Positions 1-12,263 of a stretch of 64,000 nucleotides of DNA are shown here, one piece after another. The notes under the pieces were generated by a model. It searched no databases and was not told where the DNA came from. It saw only the letters and a program-made list of their open reading frames with translations. The stretch is from assembly GCF_947623445.1 (NCBI RefSeq), contig NC_135240.1:12152001-12216000 (forward strand), given 5' to 3'. Every line of letters starts with the position of its first letter. Within the stretch, counting starts at the first letter, position 1. The stretch is from Clavelina lepadiformis (Eukaryota > Chordata > Ascidiacea > Aplousobranchia > Clavelinidae). The position numbers were made by a program, and so were the translations under genes.

Positions 1-53
1 AAAGTTGTGTTACAATAGCTCTTTTCAGCATGTTATAATTTTCTTGATCATAG

Positions 54-191
54 GTTGCAAGTATGGGGTTTCAACAGAAGAATAATCTTATAAAAAATTC
101 ATCAAGAGATTCAGAAAATGGGTTTTTCTCAAACTTTAAAGATGAACTCTTAAAGGAACATAAAAAAATGAAAAAAGAAGGAAATTTATGA
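54..191 (+). CDS. possible terminal exon of a gene entering from the left
   Basis: An acceptor-like TAG ends at 53 and is followed by 45 open codons and a TGA at 189-191. The peptide is rich in lysine and glutamate and ends KKMKKEGNL. The phrase NGFFSNFKDELLKEHKKMK loosely recalls the start of the mature TIM44 N-terminal region, but it stops at once and no donor precedes the stop, so I do not claim that identity. The rest of the gene would lie left of the window. It could equally be a chance open frame in AT-rich DNA. Confidence 0.25.
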   Translation, partial: VASMGFQQKNNLIKNSSRDSENGFFSNFKDELLKEHKKMKKEGNL

Positions 192-3100
192 AAGAAAGAC
201 TTGTTTTAAAAATGCTTATTTTGTTAGCAAGATATCTATGTTGTATTATTAATATATTCAATATCATAAGTGAAAAATCTTTGTGTTCAAAGTATTGTTT
301 AACATGATGAAGTTGTCAAATCAGCAAAAATGGCTTTTATTGGTACAGTATATATTTCGATAACTTTTAAAAATACTTCTTTATATTGTCATTAATAATG
401 CCAAGAGACTGTTACTTAAAGACAGTTTCAAAAAAGTACCAGTAATAAGGTTTACTTTGAAGTATGGGTTGAGAAGAGACCTATGATTGATAATGAAATC
501 GCTCAAGGTTAATGTTGGAAGACGGCAGGAATTCTAAGTTGGTCGCTTGGGTTTGCACTAAATGTGATTTGCAGTTTGCAGTTGACTAACATCGCGGCTT
601 CAACTGCAATGCAATCTTATTTTCTCAGTACACTGGATTCAACTGACACATACTCGTAGGTTAACATAATACTACTGAAATCACATAACCACCATGATGG
701 AATGTTTCACGGCTTTTTATGTGACTCAAATGCCAGTAATTGTGAAGTACTATGTTTGTAGCATACACTCATGCAGCGGAATTGGTTGTTACAATTAAAT
801 AAATGTTGTTATTTTTGCTTGACTTACGTGACATTTTCCCATGACCAGCTTGGCTCAGGACTACGTACACAACAGAATAAGTATAACTTATGGGTTATTT
901 AATTCCATTTTAACCAATGCTTGGCGATTTTTCAGGTCATCTACCCAGATTTTACTAAAGTTTTGATTAATTAAGAACATTATGCATAAGGTAGTTGCTA
1001 TATTGTACGTCAACAACTTTTTTAGATATACATTTCCAACTTTTAGGAGGTAAATATATACATTTTTCATGTTTACCCAAACTTTTTCTGAAAGTAAGTT
1101 AAGATACGACCTTATTAATGAAGCATAAATTGAAAAGATATTCCACCTTCAAAAAATTTACCTCAAAATTGGATGTTTATGGTTTTGTTCTATTTAAACC
1201 TTATAGCGTGGGGTAATTTTAAGGTTTACACCACTGCAAGTCCTTATAATTTTTTTTATAATTTCCAAACAAACTTTAAGTAGGCCCGTTGTTGTAAGTA
1301 ATCATATTAGATATGTCATAATTAGTTTAGAAGAAAAATTTTTTTTCTAGATTTCACAAATTTGTAATACTTTTTTTTTCAATGATCAGAAGTGTTTCTT
1401 CAAACATTTTTTATTTTTTGCCTTATAAAATTCTTTTTTGTGAAAAGTTTTGGTTTTCTACGTAGTGATTGTGTGTTTATGTTAAATTTTCAAACAGCTT
1501 TTGGGGTAAAATGGGTACTTTATAGGTAAAAAATTTGAGGGTTAATTTGAATACCATTGTTGTTTTTATTTAATGGTCAAAAAATGTTAAAATCTTGTAG
1601 CCTTGTACAAAACGAAATTCTTCATCCACTGATAGGGCATAAGCCAACAATTTCTCTTGCGATAGCAGGAAAATTTGACAATTTTCAGCCACTATGGAGG
1701 ATAAGGTTAGACCACTAAAAGTTTTAAATCTCAAGCTTCTTTAATATACATGCACTATCACACGCATCACAGTAGAAATCATACAGGAAAAATCAGCTCA
1801 CTTGCTGTCAATTTGTGACAGTATTAATAACATAAATCAGAATTGAATTGGTTGAGATATGGAAATGGATGCAGAATTACGCACTATAAGAAATATTCCT
1901 AAGATAAACACAAAGTCATTTTAAAACAGCTTTACAACACAAACATTTTTATTTTACCAAGTATTATTTATACAGTTTTGTTTGTCTGAGGAAGCTATTA
2001 CGTATTTCTGATGAAAGCAATGCATGTGCACAGTGTGTGGTATTGTCTGATTGTCACAACGTCAAGCTACAAGTTTGTTCATCTAAAAAATCACAGTGTA
2101 ACTACCACCAGAGAAAACAAAAATAACTATATAGGTAAAGCAAAGCAAAAGCAATTTTACTAACAAAGATTCGTTGAACACTATTTAGTGACCTGTAGAT
2201 ACGTGGAAACACCAATTGATAATTAATAATACAGTGACAGCACAAATCAATGGAATGAATAAAAAGCTGAAGAAAAGATTTTTAAATATTAAGTACCGTA
2301 TTTACTTGATTGTAAGCCTCATATGATGGTGCTAAAAGGGTAATTTAGTAAGTGGCGTGTAAATATACAGTAAGTCCTATTGGAACAAAAGGTACGGTAA
2401 TCCTCTGCAAAATACTCACTATTTTATATGTTTCTAAGACAACATAACAGGTGCAAAGAAGAAAGATAAAATTGTAAACAAGGGGAGGCCAAAAAAATGC
2501 CAAATAAGCTTTTGGTTTAATAAAAAAACGTAAGCCACAAAAATGATGATCAATACAAAAAATTTTATACAGTTGAAAAAATATGGTATGTGCAGTATTG
2601 CACACAATAGGCAAATTTTTGGAAAACTTACTGTTTCTGCTACTTCCTGTGCAAGACGTTCAAAAATAAGATTGCAATGTTTTTTAAGCTGGACCCCGTT
2701 TAGGCCCTACTCCAATGCCCCAAACAAAATCTGAAAACAAGTTTTTTAATGAACTAAAAGCCCATTTGAACAACATAAATAAACTTTGCAGTCCAGCAAT
2801 AATTTCTTAAAGGCAACAACAAACAATGCAGTAGCAGAAGTACAACATGGCAGTTGTGCCACATTACTATTGTGCCGCATTACTTCAGCGTTCTTGGTAT
2901 AAGCAGTGATACGAATTGTAAAGGATGTCAAATAAATGTTTGTCAGTCATTCTGGTTCTCATTTTTTCTCAATGGAGAATTTTCCTTTTTATGTACGCAG
3001 ATTTGAAAATTTTCCTTGGTTTTGCCATGTTTGATGAAACATGTGAAAGCAGTTGATTGTACATACAGGGTCTTGTGGAAGGTGAGACCATTTGAATTTA

Positions 3101-4171
3101 CAGTTCTACATAGCTGTTGTTGTGCGATGTGATTATACTTGCTATTGCTATGCAATATCTACTCTAACACGTACCATAACTTCGGTGACCTTATAAAATT
3201 TGTGAATGCAAGTTAACATTTACCACTAAATGCTTGAAAAAATAATTTGCTCCTGAATAAGGCAGTTTTCTGTCAGCCAAATTGAAATAAATTTTGTTAC
3301 TCTTGAACTTTCACTGTTAGTTTCATATCTCTTTATCTTTAGTTCGAAGTTACATGTGAGCCTGATGATGGCCGCAGGCTATAGGTAGGGGCCACAGGTA
3401 TAGCCGCATACCAGGTTTTTGAACACCAAGATTTCAAATCGTTGAGGAATGCTTGAAAGGCTAATACTATGAAAGTATGATAGAGAGCTACATTTAAAAC
3501 TTTGTTTGTAGAATGAAAGTGAACTTATGTACAATCCGCAGTTACACAAGAAAACTTCTTTTTGATTACATTGGTGATGATTGATTGGACTTGTTACATT
3601 CTCTCTTGTAACCATTTTTTCACATTTACCATGAAAGGCTACTACAGTTCTCTTCCCTTTTGGTGTTGCTAAGTATCAAATGCATTTCTTTCAATTCTAT
3701 TTTGTAGAAATGAATTTAATAGGGAAATTGCTAGATTTTCAAAACAATGTGCTAAATCTTTGCGTCATTGGGGGATGGGCTAAAGAGGAGTCAATTTGAG
3801 AAAATTGCAATCTTTTGTTTTACATCTTGCACATGAAACGCAGCAGAAACAGTGAGTTTTTAAAATGTGAACACCCCTTAGTTGTGCAGTTTATGGAAGA
3901 TAAAAAATTGTAACACAATGATGTTTATAATATTAATACAGTGAACACCGAACAGTAATTTACTGTGAAATGCTGTCTATATAGACTGTATTATTAGCTT
4001 AAAAACATGATGATCAAATGTAATTGCACTACAAAATGACAAGCATTGTTACATAACTGGTTCACTAAACAATTACCTTGAGAAGTGCAGGTTTGCAGAA
4101 TTGAGAAATATAATCCAAACTCCTAAGAAGGCCGAAATATACATTACAAAGTAACACTCACTACAACCCTT
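192..4171. other. intergenic or unrecognised AT-rich stretch
   Basis: About 4 kb with no exon I can support on either strand. The open frames of 60-80 codons here have no family motif, no compositional bias and no consistent flanking splice sites. No long repeat was noticed. Confidence 0.5.
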
Positions 4172-7100
4172 TCAGTCCTTGTTTCTAACTACCGGTGTGT
4201 TTGTCTTGCAGTCATCATATGCATAATTAACCCAGACTGCACTTGGACAATGAGCCTCCTAAAAATACACAGATATTTATGGAAGTAGTCAGGCAATATA
4301 AAGTAACATTAGTGCATGGATGACTGATGACTAACATTTTACAGAAAGAAACCTCACCCATAACATTGCTTACCAATAATGTTACTTTTTCCTTTTCCAC
4401 CATCATTTGCATAGAAAGTGGCAGATTTTTTTTGTCATCTACACCTAACAAAATATAAATTAGTTTTAGTTTACTGCATTCCACCATAGATAAAAGGCAA
4501 GCAAACACTTTACTTTCAAAGCTTTTGACCAAAACTAAGTTTAGTGCATCTTTACAATCTCCAGTTACCTTCAATCACATGCTTTTAATTTTCTCAACAA
4601 TGTTAGGCTTATAATAATGGCCACTTACTTTCTTCTTGTAAAGGCAATTCAGTTATTGGATCCAACCTAATTTCATCAACATTTTGTACAACCTGCTTAA
4701 AATTTTGGGGAATTGATGTTTTTGCATTCTTTTCTGAGCAGCAAAAAAATTGTAAATCAATACTTATGTAAAGTTTAGAGCAACTGTATAATTTACAGTC
4801 AGCTAATCCTAAAAATTATACTATGACACCAAGTAGCATCAAACACAGTTAACAAACAGCTACAAAAAATCAAACTTACTGAATTTGCTCATTGTATTCG
4901 TTACTTCTTTACTAGAAATGACAGAGCTTTTCTCGCTGCTTGAACACCACAGTTCGGTTATTTCTGATAATGGTTGATGCTCTCCAATATTTAGTCTGTG
5001 TCTATTACATAAAGATTTTTCTTTCATTTTGATAATATAGCCTCTTGTATGTCATTTTTCAGCTTCATTTGTAAAATCTTTGTTTTACAGCAACATTTAC
5101 TTTTATCAGTTATTTCTACTTACTTTCCCAGCATCCTTCCAGACATGGCAGTCTTTACAACTGCAACATCGTATGCTTCGCGCCTGATGAAATGTTCATG
5201 CTTTTGCCGGTGTTTTTTCACTGGTTTAAGACTACTTGATATATTTTCCTTTTCTGTGCCAGTATCAGTTGTGGCAACACTTGCAGCTGACTTATAACTC
5301 TTTTTAAAAAATATATATATATTATAATATCAAGGTACACAAAAACCTAACATTCTGCCAACCCCATGTTTAGTTAAACAGCCATAATTCAGACTATAAA
5401 CATAAAAACTCATAGGAACAAAGCAATTGGAATATATTTTACTGTAAGAATATAAACAAACCAGAGGTAGTTTTAACTTGAAAGAATGAAGTTTTGGAAA
5501 CTCAGGTGGAGGTGGAAACACAATAGGTGGAGTTTCAGACCTAAGATTTATCAAGCAAATCCTTTTATTGGAAACATCAGCTTTGTGATATCATCTATCA
5601 ATATGTAAAAGATAAGTAGGATTTCATACTTGATTAGTCCAATACCAACCTTGGAGAATCTGCATCATCACTGTTTGATTTCATGGCACTTTTTAATATT
5701 CCAGGCAAGGTGATAGTATTAACTGCATTGGTTTCACTTTCAAAACTAGTGTGACTATCTATAAATGTAAAGAATAAGTGACACTTTCTTTAAATTCATA
5801 CAAAGCAAAAAACCTTGAACAAGTAATCAAAGAAGTTATAGTAGTTGCAGTAAATACCTTATGTGCCATGGGTTTCATTTCTATCACATTAAGCTAAAAA
5901 CGAAGCATCATACCCATTTTGGAATTTGCTGTCAAAGAACTGTATCTTGAAAGCATATGCTCTGTAAGTGTGTCTGGAGACAATGCAGGGTGAACAGGCT
6001 TTGTCCAGAAGTTCTGGTCTGCTTTAACCTTTTTCCAGAAATCCTCCAACTCAAACCTGCAATAATCCAACATAAAAAACAAGCAGAGCATTTCACATGA
6101 TACGTAATGCACAGCACTACACACGCACAATATGTTTTACGCATGAGTTAAGTGGTTAACCTTAAAATGCTAAAATATATCATAATGTGCATCCCTCAAT
6201 TATTACTTAATGATAAGGTAGAATGGAAATTAAATGATAACGAACCTTTGTTGAAGCAATCCTCTGCTTTTCATAAGCTTTTCAACTGCAACCAAATGAT
6301 AGTAATGAGATTTCGGAATATTTCTCAAGAATTCTATATCGTTTTTTAAAACATGTTTGGGCAAACGCCGACTTGTGACATGTGCTTCTTTGACCTATGG
6401 CAAATATCAAGTCAAGTTTAAACGCAGTCCAGGGCCAATTAGCAGGAAAAGTAATCATCCCAGCCAAATTGATACATTATGTTGACCACTTTTTCTAACA
6501 CTTATCAATTACTTTTAAAATAATACCAGTACCTTCCTTTTTTCTTCTTTTAATAACTTCTTCTTCAAAGCCTCTTCCCTTGCAGCAAGCTCTTTTCGCT
6601 GTTTATCTACTTTAGCCTCAAGTTTGCTTAAGTACACTGAATAATAGTGATCTCTCAAACGAGTGAGATCTCGTAAGACGTCCATATAACGCTGCAAAAA
6701 TACCAATACAAGATGACAGTGCGACAAAGTTTTCAAGAGATTTGCAATTTCATAACTAGTTTTAATTTTCAAATCAGGAAGCTCAAACGGGCATATACTT
6801 GGTTCTGTTTTTTGATATCCTCAGCATCCATTTCTTCAATCTCCATTGGGACATTTTGCTTCTTCTGTTACAAAACAAAACAATTCTCTTTTATTTAAGC
6901 TTTAGGGTATCAATATTGAAAAACATGCCATAACAAATGATTGATGTAAACCAAAACTATAGACACAATGAATAGTATTTTTGTTTCAACATATATGTCA
7001 GAAATTTGAACATTGTCCGTCAATGAACGCTTATTCCATAACACACTGAAACTTTTAAGTCTAAGAACAAAGTGAAAAATAGATTCAAGTATCTATTTTT

Positions 7101-7682
7101 ATAATAAGCAAGCTGTATACTGTTGCAATAAGCCTGCAAAGTATTAGCAGAAAAATTGTATGGGTCTAGTGCAGAAGTTCACAACCTGATGACGTCACAA
7201 TTTGATTAGCCGGGGTCTAGTACACAAAGGCATACTGTGGTTGTGCACTTCTGCACTAGACCCAATTTTATAATTCCAAACGCTCAAACCTAATACAAAC
7301 ATTGAAGCAAAGATGTTAAATTGTTATAAATTGAAAAATTAATTAATTAATTATTAGCCATTTTTATCAATGGTTACTATGCACGGTTTAGCCCCCAAAC
7401 CTTAAACAAATGTTCCACATTACTTGTAAATTGTGCATGCTGAAGCTACTACAGTACTATATAAAGTCTAACAATCTTTGTTCATTAAGAGGTAAGGCAA
7501 TGGAATACAGCAAAAACAACAAAACTCAAATAATTAGCTTGTAAAAGCCATACACGTTTCAAGCCAACTAATTTTCAATTAACTTTTTAAGTGTCAACCT
7601 TTCGTTTCTTCAAACCATTGGAACGAGGTACTGTGCTAAATCCACCTATGCCAGAAAAGCTTGCATGTTGAAGGAAAGACAT
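4172..7682 (-). CDS. coiled-coil protein of 449 residues, unidentified, with a KEN motif
   Basis: I do not recognise this gene. Twelve exons join in phase (1350 nt with stop): 7599-7682, 6799-6864, 6533-6691, 6246-6394, 5914-6056, 5650-5758, 5462-5540, 5124-5299, 4880-5001, 4629-4733, 4374-4444, 4172-4258. All use GT-AG. The N-terminus (MSFLQHASFSGIGGFSTVPR) is not a signal peptide and is followed by a basic KKRKK stretch. Residues about 50-103 form a highly charged helix typical of a coiled coil (LEAKVDKQRKELAAREEALK). A tryptophan-containing region (ELEDFWKKVKADQNFW) follows at about 153-170, then a proline run (PPPP). A KEN triplet lies at residues 280-282 and could be an APC/C degron. The C-terminus is EAHCPSAVWVNYAYDD and onward. 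Nuclear, centrosomal or cell-cycle roles are possible but only inferred. It is divergent to the canopy gene, 1.0 kb away. Confidence 0.8.
7161..7264. repeat. short inverted-repeat element (MITE-like) in an intron
   Basis: Terminal arms at 7161-7185 and 7239-7264 are inverted copies of TGGGTCTAGTGCAGAAGT. A third, partial copy (GGGTCTAGTAC) lies inside at about 7214. The element sits in intron 1 of the coiled-coil gene. No target duplication is obvious, so the superfamily is unknown. Confidence 0.65.
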
Positions 7683-8718
7683 TAATTGATGTTTTCGTAA
7701 CAAGGTAAGCAGAAATGTTGGTAAGGTTTATAGTCTGATCAGCTGTCTGACAGAGGCTTTAAATGATGGTTTTGCACCTAAATTCGAAAGCTTAGTGGTG
7801 ACGTCTTGGTAGAAAATTAGGCCGATCACCAAGCATGTTGTGCCTATAAATAAACTAGCGACTGGCGTGTTTATCACCGTAACAACGTACTTCACTAGAT
7901 CACGGAATCAATGGAATCATCAATTTATAGACACTACATAATCGTGTTAATGTAATATCTATGGACTGATGATAGGAATTGCACAACAAAAATCGTAAAA
8001 GAGTGAAGTAATAATAGAATACAATCTCAACTTTTATCTTTCATTTCAAAATAAAACAAGCTATAACTGACGTTTAATGATATAGGAATCTTTTCGTAAA
8101 CCCGCGCTTCACGATACTTCAAAAATAAGTACAAAATATTGGTAACAAAATAGTAAATTTTAATAGCACTTACAACAATTAATATACAACTTTTAAAGTC
8201 TTTTTGATCAAAATAGGAAATTTATGAAACATTATTTTTGAGGTGATTTTGAAAAAATGCAATAACTAGCTTTAAAAGTATGTTATGAAGAAAGCACGTG
8301 TCATTTTTTGTTGAGAAAAACATCACCTGCCATCTATTTGCACAGTTACACGGTTTTATCAATCGTTTCAAGAAAGCTTGAACAGACCAGACTAAGACAT
8401 ACTGTAAAGTTTGGCGCTTTAAACCGGAAGTCATATGATTAGATACGTTTGATGTTACAAGCTATAGTTTTCCTAAAATGTAAAACCTGTAGGCCAACCG
8501 AAAAATGGTCCATGTTAAAGTGGTGATTCGTGAAGCTTTGGAAGATTCGAATTTAAACATGTCATGAACAGGGACACGTCATCGTTTTCATTGAGATTTT
8601 TTATCGAGTTTTCTTTAGCGTACATCTCAGTCATCTCACGTTTTTTATATTTGAAAGTATCCTACAGTTGATTTAAATTAGGTTGAAGGAACAGGAGAAT
8701 ACAAAACGATTGTCAAAG
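7683..8718. promoter_or_regulatory. putative bidirectional promoter region
   Basis: This 1.04 kb separates the start codons of two divergent genes, the coiled-coil gene and the canopy gene. I see no other gene in it. A shared or adjacent promoter pair is inferred from arrangement only; no TATA box or initiator was identified with confidence. Confidence 0.35.
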
Positions 8719-11060
8719 ATGTCAATAAAACAACACTTCCAAAAATCTCTCTTTACTTTGTTCTTATTAAGCGTTTTGGTCTTGATTTACTTAACCAGTG
8801 AGGTAAGTTTCAACAACTTTGTGTAACTTAGTCTATCGTAGGCTGTTGTTTCGAATAAGTTAGCTTACAAAACAGCGTCTTAGTTACTATTTACTTTATG
8901 TCATCTAATTTGATTTTGTGGGTATCTTACAACAAGGAGCGGCTTATAATCAGGCTGTTTGTATTTGTAACGTCGGCTGCTGTCTGAGATTAACCCAGTA
9001 TCCTGAAAAAGTAATGCAAATTGTTTTTCCTTTGTGAATTTAATCGTAATATTTTATCGATCTCAACCTGTAACCGTGCATCATAGACAATGCGCTTGGT
9101 GGCGTAGGTAGTACTTACGGCGAAACCTACGTTAAGTTAAGTTCCATGAACCTTAGTCAACGGTAGTTAACTACCTATTAGTTTCAACTCATGTTCAAAC
9201 GCGGCGTGCATTTAAAATTTTATCTTTTTTGTTAAGCTTATAGGTATAGTCGAAGCAATAGTCTACAGTATTAAAATATAGGCTACTTTATTTCGTTTTC
9301 TAATTGGCTTATTGACATTGTGCATGTTTTTGAAATAAGTTATAATGTATTTCTAATTTTTCATTACAGTTTTAATTCAATTTCTTTTCTAGACCGAGTG
9401 CACCCTAGGAAAACGAAAAGGCAAAAAAGAAAAAACTGGTCAAAAACCTGATGGAGTAGCTTATAACAACAAAAAATTTCCTACCAGTTGTCACGGTAGG
9501 CTATAATACAAGGTTATTAATTTTCGTTTGCTATTGTCACTTTTTTTAACAATCGGAATTCTGATCAATAGTGTGTCGGCTGATGGTGGAAGAAATTAAC
9601 TCCTCCCTGAAGAAGGGAGAAAAAGAAATGACAGAAGAACAAATAAAAGAGAAAAAGCGAAAAGACCGACGTAAAAGCAAAGCTGAAAAGAAGAGAGAAA
9701 AGTAAGCTAATCGAAGACATTAATGTCGTTTCCATTCTATGCCTTACTCTGATGACCTCACTTGACCTTGAAAGTCTTTTGCAATGACTATTTGAAACGT
9801 TGTCTTTGTTTGTTCTATGTTTTCTCTACCTCCTTTGATGGCTTCTCTACCTCGTAAACATAATTAATAAATTCGTGTGTGCTGTAGTCTAGAATTAATA
9901 GAAAGATATTCGCAATTTGTCTTGTTTAGGAGCATGCCTATACTGGTAGCCATTGAGGATGTTTGCAACGCCATGCTAGAATACGCCCCACAAGATAACA
10001 AAACCAAGTTCAGGTAAACCAATTTTTTTTGCAATTTAGGACAACATAAAACGCCAGGGAAAAGCCATAGTGATATTGCCAATTTCATGCCATGGGGCAA
10101 AACGTTTGTATGAAATGATGATGGAATGCAAAAATTCTACAATTCATAATAAAAAATGCAATACTACTGTACAGATACGTCAAAATGAAAGATTTGAAGG
10201 ATGTCAAGGTATTGATAAAATCCCAAGAAGATGGTGAAGCAGCTGGTGAAGCACTTGAAGAAACATACGACCGATTTCGTCACCCTGAAACCAATCGGCT
10301 CATGTCAATGGTAAACAAACATAAAGATATAAAATTATTGAATAATTCAAGCGAAAATATTCGTATGCTTTTACAATATAGACTATTAATATACAATACG
10401 TGGCACAAAAAGTGGACAGGGACCAGGGTTATGTATTTTTAGTTGACTCAAAGCTATTAGACTATAAGATATAATTTGCGGTCTATCTGACTAGAATGAC
10501 GACTACAGGTTATAGCCTACGTGTACAAATATAAATGACTTGCTTATTTCAAAAGTGCGATGAGATCATAAACGCTCAAGAAAACAACATTTTAAAGTGG
10601 AACACTTTCGAACACAAAGGAGACCTTTTGGATTATTTGTGTAGAGAAAGGTATATGCTTGGAGGAAAAGTTTCTTGCTTTAAAGTATTTGTGCTTATTT
10701 TGCAAGTTTGCGCGCTTAAATCAACATGAACATCATCAAACGGATAGTATCAGGGAACGGCATATCAGCTTACATTCCTGTTCAAGCCCGATCTACACAA
10801 AGCATTGCTTTTTATTTCTGTGGTTCTAAATACGATTAATGGACTCTAAAGCTCGTTTAAGGATATTTTCAAGCCGACTCGTATGGCCGTGAGCAGATTT
10901 TTATTAAAGTTATCTTGTTATGTCCAGAGTGTTTGTTGGAGAACCTATTGATCATGACAGCTGCTTTGAAGAGGAATCTGCAAAATCTTCATTGTGGGAG
11001 ACTGCATTTGACGTCATCTTCGAAAAGCACCCAGAGTTAAAAACTCAAGATTATAACTAG
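8719..11060 (+). CDS. canopy-family ER protein (CNPY3/4-type)
   Basis: Seven exons (8719-8802, 9393-9495, 9572-9701, 9930-10013, 10175-10310, 10556-10650, 10928-11060) join in phase into 254 residues, the usual size of canopy proteins. Residues 1-28 form a signal peptide (hydrophobic LFLLSVLVLIYLTSE). A saposin-like fold is suggested by CHVC, VCNAMLEYA, CDEIINAQ, DYLCRER and a late CFEEE cysteine. The pairing CDEIINAQENNILKW then LLDYLC follows the order in CNPY3/CNPY4. Family members are ER chaperone cofactors; vertebrate CNPY3 works with gp96 on Toll-like receptors. Oddities are a strongly basic lysine-rich insertion at about 75-105 (KEKKRKDRRKSKAEKKREK) and no KDEL-type retention signal (it ends KTQDYN). 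ATTAAA at 11084-11089 may be the polyadenylation signal. Orthology to CNPY3 versus CNPY4 is not resolved. Confidence 0.82.
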
Positions 11061-12263
11061 ATTCTGTTAATCATGATTAACTATTAAAGTTTTCCTGAGA
11101 TCTTGAAACATTTTATGTCTGCATATAGGCTATGTGTTTGCTGCATAGACGGTGAAATTCTCAGATGCCAATGACATGACAAAAGTAGTTCAGTACTTTC
11201 TAAACCATTTAATTCATATCTATCAGCGACATTAACAACTTATAGGAGTTTAAGTAACGTTATATTAACCTTAAAAAATATTTCATTTTTCACAATTTTT
11301 TAGGCAGACCTATAGAAATAATAGTTAGCACAACACACAATAAGTTTATGAACAACTAGGCCTGAGTGTCGCAAAAACTACACAAGATAGCCACAAAAGT
11401 TCAAGTTTAAGGACAGCTATAGGCTACTTGGCTATGTCAGTCGAACAATAATGTATAACTTATTATGTGCAAGTCATTCTTCGAATGAGCTGAAAGCTTT
11501 CAAAATCCTTTATTTGCCTTAACGCGCCTCAATGATAATTTAAGAAGCTTTAACAGAATTCACTAAGAATAAACCGCTTTTCGAAGCGAAACACCCCAAA
11601 TGTTTTTTCCTGAGATAAGCTATCATGCGCATCAAACAAAAACGCTCCATTATTGTATATACCAAGTACTGGTTAACTTTCTTCGTCAGATGTAAGGGTA
11701 ATGTAGGTATGACAGATTTCAAAAAAGTACAACATAGAAGTTAGTCTTATTTTGAATATCACTGCGTGTAAAGAAAGACATCTTCTTTTTGATAAGAAAC
11801 TTTGGGTAAGTTAGGAGTAGGATACAAATTATATACACTACAGTAGCCTAAATGTTTCTCAATTAATCCAAACACAAATCTGTTTTAAAGCAAAGTTGGA
11901 ATTAGATGTTTTAATTCAGAAAACAACGGATTTGAGTTGATGGCAAAGTTTTATTTTTTAATGGCGCGTTTAAAACAAACATTAGCAATAAACGATTAAA
12001 AAGAGTTCCCTAACGTTGAGTTAGCCGAATAGGTACAACAGTGCATGTTTTCGGTTTTCGGAGAAAAATGTCTCTGCAGTCTATATGGGCGGTTACTTAT
12101 TAGATGTTTATACAAGTTAAGTTCTAGATATATAAGTAAAGCTTCGTGCGTAGATTATATCTAGCTCTTACTTATTTTCTATAGCGGAAGTGTTTTTTCA
12201 GTTTCACTGTAGTCTCCCCTTATTTGCAGAAGCTACGTTGGTTGCCAATAGCTGCAAGACAAA
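11061..12263. other. intergenic region
   Basis: 1.2 kb between the canopy stop codon and the next start codon. It must hold the 3' UTR of the former and the promoter and 5' UTR of the latter. No further gene, RNA gene or long repeat is visible. Confidence 0.5.

Noticed and set aside
2300..2330. TACCGTATTTACTTGATTGTAAGCC as the start of a transposon
   Set aside because: This word opens some MITEs in other genomes, but I found no inverted partner within the following kilobases.
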